The notes under the pieces: generated by a model
Seen by the model: only the letters and a program-made list of their open reading frames with translations
The model's database searches: none
What the model was told of the DNA's origin: nothing
Shown here: piece after piece, positions 6,144 through 7,919 of the stretch
Position numbering within the stretch: position 1 is the stretch's first letter
Layout: each line of letters begins with the position of its first letter
Made by a program: the position numbers and the translations under genes
Assembly (NCBI GenBank): GCA_019894875.1
Contig: JAGXNR010000122.1
Span: 1 to 7,919, forward strand
Direction of reading: 5' to 3'
Source of the DNA: Promethearchaeota archaeon
GTDB lineage: Archaea; Asgardarchaeota; Lokiarchaeia; Sigynarchaeales; SOKP01
DNA: 7,919 nucleotides

Positions 6144-6151
6144 ATATAAAA
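6144..6151 (-). promoter_or_regulatory. TATA box candidate for tRNA-Ser
   Basis: The minus strand reads TTTTATAT here, centred about 41 bases before the tRNA 5' end, so transcription would start about 14 bases upstream of the mature tRNA. A second AT-rich candidate at 6111-6120 is too close to the tRNA. The whole 6107-6209 gap is very AT-rich, which limits certainty. Confidence 0.3.
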
Positions 6152-6209
6152 TATTTTCTAATAATAAATTAAATGAATTAAACGCTAAAATAAGATATTT
6201 CTATTAAAA

Positions 6210-6509
6210 TTAAGCAGTTGGAACATAAATTTTCAATTTCAGATTAGGATCAAATAATTTTATTAATCCTTCTCCCTCATATTGTTTTAATAACAAGTTT
6301 GCGGTCGAAATTCTGAGATCAAACTTAAGAGCTATGTCAGAAGCCAATATTGATTTTCGTTTAGGAAGAGATTCTCTAATATCTTTTTCTATAGAACTGG
6401 GAACAAATGCATCACGTTCTACGATATTTATCTGCTTTGTTCTTCCATATTTTCGTCTTAAATTTAGAGTTGCTTTTCGAACTAATAATTTTTCTTCCTT
6501 TTCGGACAT
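6210..6509 (-). CDS. rps25e: Small ribosomal subunit protein eS25
   Basis: The 99-residue product matches the eS25 family of archaea and eukaryotes, absent from bacteria. Its basic N-terminal region (about 1-35, RKATLNLRRKYGRTK) is followed by a winged-helix core: DAFVPSSIEKDI, then SILASDIALKFDLRISTANLLLKQYEGEGLI and LKIYVP near the end. The family pattern is a serine/threonine-led helix, 'LA..f.I..s.A...L..LE.kGLI', then a closing 'IY'. In the ribosome eS25 sits in the small-subunit head near the P/E sites. I chose the ATG at 6509 because a GTGAT Shine-Dalgarno match (6513-6517) lies just before it; an in-frame TTG ten codons upstream at 6539 is less likely. The gene is divergent from the Bud23-like methyltransferase, sharing a 148-bp control region, and lies upstream of tRNA-Ser on the same strand. 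The N-terminus is less lysine-rich than in many eS25 proteins. Confidence 0.8.
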   Translation of the reverse strand: MSEKEEKLLVRKATLNLRRKYGRTKQINIVERDAFVPSSIEKDIRESLPKRKSILASDIALKFDLRISTANLLLKQYEGEGLIKLFDPNLKLKIYVPTA

Positions 6510-6657
6510 TTTATCACTATTTAAAATTTGAAATGTCAATAATTAAAGCTAATTGTAATATTAAATACTTAAATTCTAATAAAATTTTTGATTTAATAAC
6601 AATTTTAAGAACACTCTACTATTCTGAGTAAGAATCAATAATGAAGGCAAAGTAATT

Positions 6658-7287
6658 TTGAACAAAGAATATTCATTTAATATCAAACGAAAAAGGCCTG
6701 AAGATTTATTCGAGACCGTTTCAGATTACTTTAATGAAGAAACACTTATAGATTATGCTGAATCTAAATCTATAATGCGAACGCAAAAAAAAATCACTAT
6801 TCGAGCTCTCGAGTTATTAGAGCTTAAAAATAATCGTTCTTTAATCTTAGATGCTGGTTGTGGACCCGGTTTTGCAGCAGCATACCTAAACGAATTAGGA
6901 TATAAGACAGTTGCTCTTGATATCATTTCAAATTTTCTTAAATTTTACAGTATTGAGTATCTGAATCCAATTTTGGCAGATATGTGCTATCCTCCATTTA
7001 AACCGGAATCTTTCGACTCGATTATTTCTATTTCTGCGTTACAATGGGTTGTCAGAGATGTAAAAAATAAGAATGAAAGATTAGTTCTAACCAATCTATT
7101 TGTATCTTTTTATCAAATCTTAAAACCTGAATCAAGAATGATTGTTCAATTTTATCCAAAAAATACTGTTATAATGGATTATGTTGCTGAAATTGTTAAT
7201 AATAAGACATATTTTAAAGGAAATTTCATAATTGATAATCCGAATAATCCAAAAAAACGAAAAGTATTCCTGCTATTGAAGAAATAG
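6658..7287 (+). CDS. Bud23-like SAM-dependent rRNA methyltransferase
   Basis: This 209-residue protein follows eukaryotic Bud23/WBSCR22 from near the N-terminus to the end. It has RPEDLF (13-18), a helix with RTQKKITIRALELL (41-54), SAM motif I LDAGCGPG (64-71), motif II ending at D88, ADM (107-109), SISALQW (124-130), QFYPKN (164-169), and GNFIIDNPNNPKKRKVFLLL (188-207), equal to the GGxxxDxPNSxKxKKxxL tail of Bud23. Bud23 makes N7-methylguanosine in 18S rRNA in the P-site region and needs the zinc protein Trm112, which is not in this window. The eukaryotic C-terminal basic extension is missing. The start is TTG: no ATG or GTG is in frame after the upstream TGA, and GAAGG at 6643-6647 may serve as a weak ribosome site. 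It is divergent from eS25, which supports a ribosomal role. Methylation site is inferred from homology. Confidence 0.83.
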   Translation: MNKEYSFNIKRKRPEDLFETVSDYFNEETLIDYAESKSIMRTQKKITIRALELLELKNNRSLILDAGCGPGFAAAYLNELGYKTVALDIISNFLKFYSIEYLNPILADMCYPPFKPESFDSIISISALQWVVRDVKNKNERLVLTNLFVSFYQILKPESRMIVQFYPKNTVIMDYVAEIVNNKTYFKGNFIIDNPNNPKKRKVFLLLKK

Positions 7288-7318
7288 TAAACTTTTGATT
7301 TATCGATTTAGTAAAATG

Positions 7319-7354
7319 ATGCTTTCTGCTTTCCAAAAGCAGACTAAAAAGCAT
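7319..7354. repeat. Two-stem hairpin after the methyltransferase gene, possible terminator
   Basis: Two 7-base arms in tandem, ATGCTTT (7319-7325) and CTGCTTT (7326-7332), are matched by AAAGCAG (7336-7342) and AAAGCAT (7348-7354). The inner stem has a 3-base loop CCA and the outer stem stacks on it with a 5-base bulge (ACTAA) on one side. TGCTTTC is directly repeated within the left arm. A moderately T-rich stretch follows. It begins 31 bases after the methyltransferase stop, so it could end that transcript or protect its 3' end. Confidence 0.5.
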
Positions 7355-7395
7355 AAGATTTTATTAAATGTGTATTATAAAATTTTTAGCAAATT

Positions 7396-7407
7396 TTTAT
7401 ATATAAA
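7396..7407 (+). promoter_or_regulatory. TATA box of the longin-like gene
   Basis: TTTATATATAAA is the best TATA box in the window. Transcription about 26 bases downstream would begin near 7428, leaving a leader of about 45-50 nt before the proposed TTG start at 7476. That leader contains G-rich Shine-Dalgarno-like stretches, in contrast to the leaderless genes here. Confidence 0.6.
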
Positions 7408-7466
7408 AAAATCGATATTAGATAATTGAATAAGTGACCTGTTAAAGAAAGTTATGGGGAAGGTGC

Positions 7467-7471
7467 GTGAT
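7467..7471 (+). promoter_or_regulatory. Ribosome binding site before the TTG start of the longin-like gene
   Basis: GTGAT matches the end of the Shine-Dalgarno consensus and is four bases before the TTG at 7476. A second match, AAGGTG at 7460-7465, would suit the same start less well and is too close to the GTG at 7467. Confidence 0.35.
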
Positions 7472-7475
7472 TAAG

Positions 7476-7919
7476 TTGCCGGTGGGTTTAATAGTTATGA
7501 AATGGGATGAAAGAGTCGGTACTGAAATTCTAGCAAAACATCCTGAAGAAATTGTGATTACAGATAAAACACTTATGCAAGTGTATAGTACTCATGAATA
7601 TAGCGGAGAATTAGGGATAATTAGTCTTATGGTGGGATCCTTAAATATCGCTTCTTATTACACGGGACCAGATAAAGGATATTACATCTTGTTATTACTG
7701 AATATTGACGACGATCCAGACACTTACGAAGGTGGCTTAATCGATGCATCAAGAACAATTTTGCAGAGCCTTGAAGATGATTCTTATAAGGAATTAGTTC
7801 CTACACTTTTTAGGAGGTTATCTGTTTATCCTTCTTTAAACGCTGAACAACTGTTAGCAATAACATATCAGGACGAAGTGAAGAGACTGATTATCAATCG
7901 ATTAAGAGACGAAGGTGTG
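7476..7919 (+). CDS. Longin/roadblock-like domain protein, N-terminal part (runs off window)
   Basis: The frame is open from the stop at 7443-7445 to the window end and encodes at least 148 residues from the TTG. Segments include GLIVMKWDERVGTEILAKHP near the start, LGIISLMVGSLNIASYY, a strong hydrophobic strand GYYILLLLNID, and a following helix. This alternation, a strand pair, a helix, three strands and a helix, resembles longin or roadblock domains, which bind GTPases or membrane-traffic partners and are abundant in Asgard archaea. The end (DEVKRLIINRLRDEGV) looks like the start of a second, helical domain. There is no signal peptide. Other possible starts are GTG 7467, GTG 7482 and ATG 7497; I prefer TTG 7476 because it keeps the first strand and has GTGAT upstream, but the GTG at 7482 is close. 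Function is unknown; partnership with the Rag-like GTPase 2.6 kb upstream is speculation. Confidence 0.65.
   Translation, partial: MPVGLIVMKWDERVGTEILAKHPEEIVITDKTLMQVYSTHEYSGELGIISLMVGSLNIASYYTGPDKGYYILLLLNIDDDPDTYEGGLIDASRTILQSLEDDSYKELVPTLFRRLSVYPSLNAEQLLAITYQDEVKRLIINRLRDEGV

Noticed and set aside
6334..6631. Plus-strand open frames overlapping eS25.
   Set aside because: The minus-strand eS25 product matches a known family; the plus-strand frames are shadows without motifs.
6641..6655. ATG at 6641 as the start of the methyltransferase.
   Set aside because: It is in another frame and reaches TAA after four codons.

Overview
The window looks like a piece of an Asgard archaeal chromosome. 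It is strongly AT-rich. Several genes have archaeal TATA-like boxes about 25-35 nt before the start, some with almost no 5' leader. TTG and GTG starts are frequent, and one tRNA has an intron at position 37/38. The gene content is archaeal with a eukaryote-like flavour: a Rag/Gtr-type small GTPase with a C-terminal roadblock-like domain, an eS25 ribosomal protein, a Bud23-like rRNA methyltransferase, a ubiquitin-like GG-terminal protein, and the start of a longin/roadblock-like protein. The lineage within Asgard cannot be fixed from this window.

Layout. (1) 1-1877 (+): the 3' end of a hexapeptide-repeat acyltransferase, then, one base later, a tandem calcineurin-like phosphoesterase whose second domain has lost nearly all metal ligands. 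(2) 2121-3798 (+): a ThiI-like THUMP protein with an intact CxxC motif but a destroyed PP-loop, then a MoaD/SAMP-type sulfur-carrier or protein-modifier gene under its own TATA box. (3) 3962-5967: a Rag-like GTPase (+) and a PfkB-fold protein (-) meeting tail to tail with 2 bp between their stop codons. The GTPase has no ordinary start codon that keeps its first beta strand; a Shine-Dalgarno match points to an ATT start. (4) 6004-6509 (-): an intron-containing tRNA-Ser(CGA) and the eS25 gene. (5) 6658-7919 (+): a Bud23-like methyltransferase divergent from eS25, a double-stem hairpin, a strong TATA box and a longin-like gene that runs off the window.

How the genes may work together. Two themes are visible, both inferred from context. 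One is translation: tRNA-Ser, eS25 and the Bud23-like enzyme lie side by side, and in eukaryotes eS25 and the Bud23 target both sit in the small-subunit head. The other is sulfur transfer: ThiI-like and MoaD/SAMP-like genes are neighbours. Three proteins here (phosphoesterase domain 2, ThiI-like, PfkB-like) keep their fold signatures but lack catalytic motifs, an unusual density of apparent pseudoenzymes in under 6 kb. I saw no insertion sequence, CRISPR array or phage gene.
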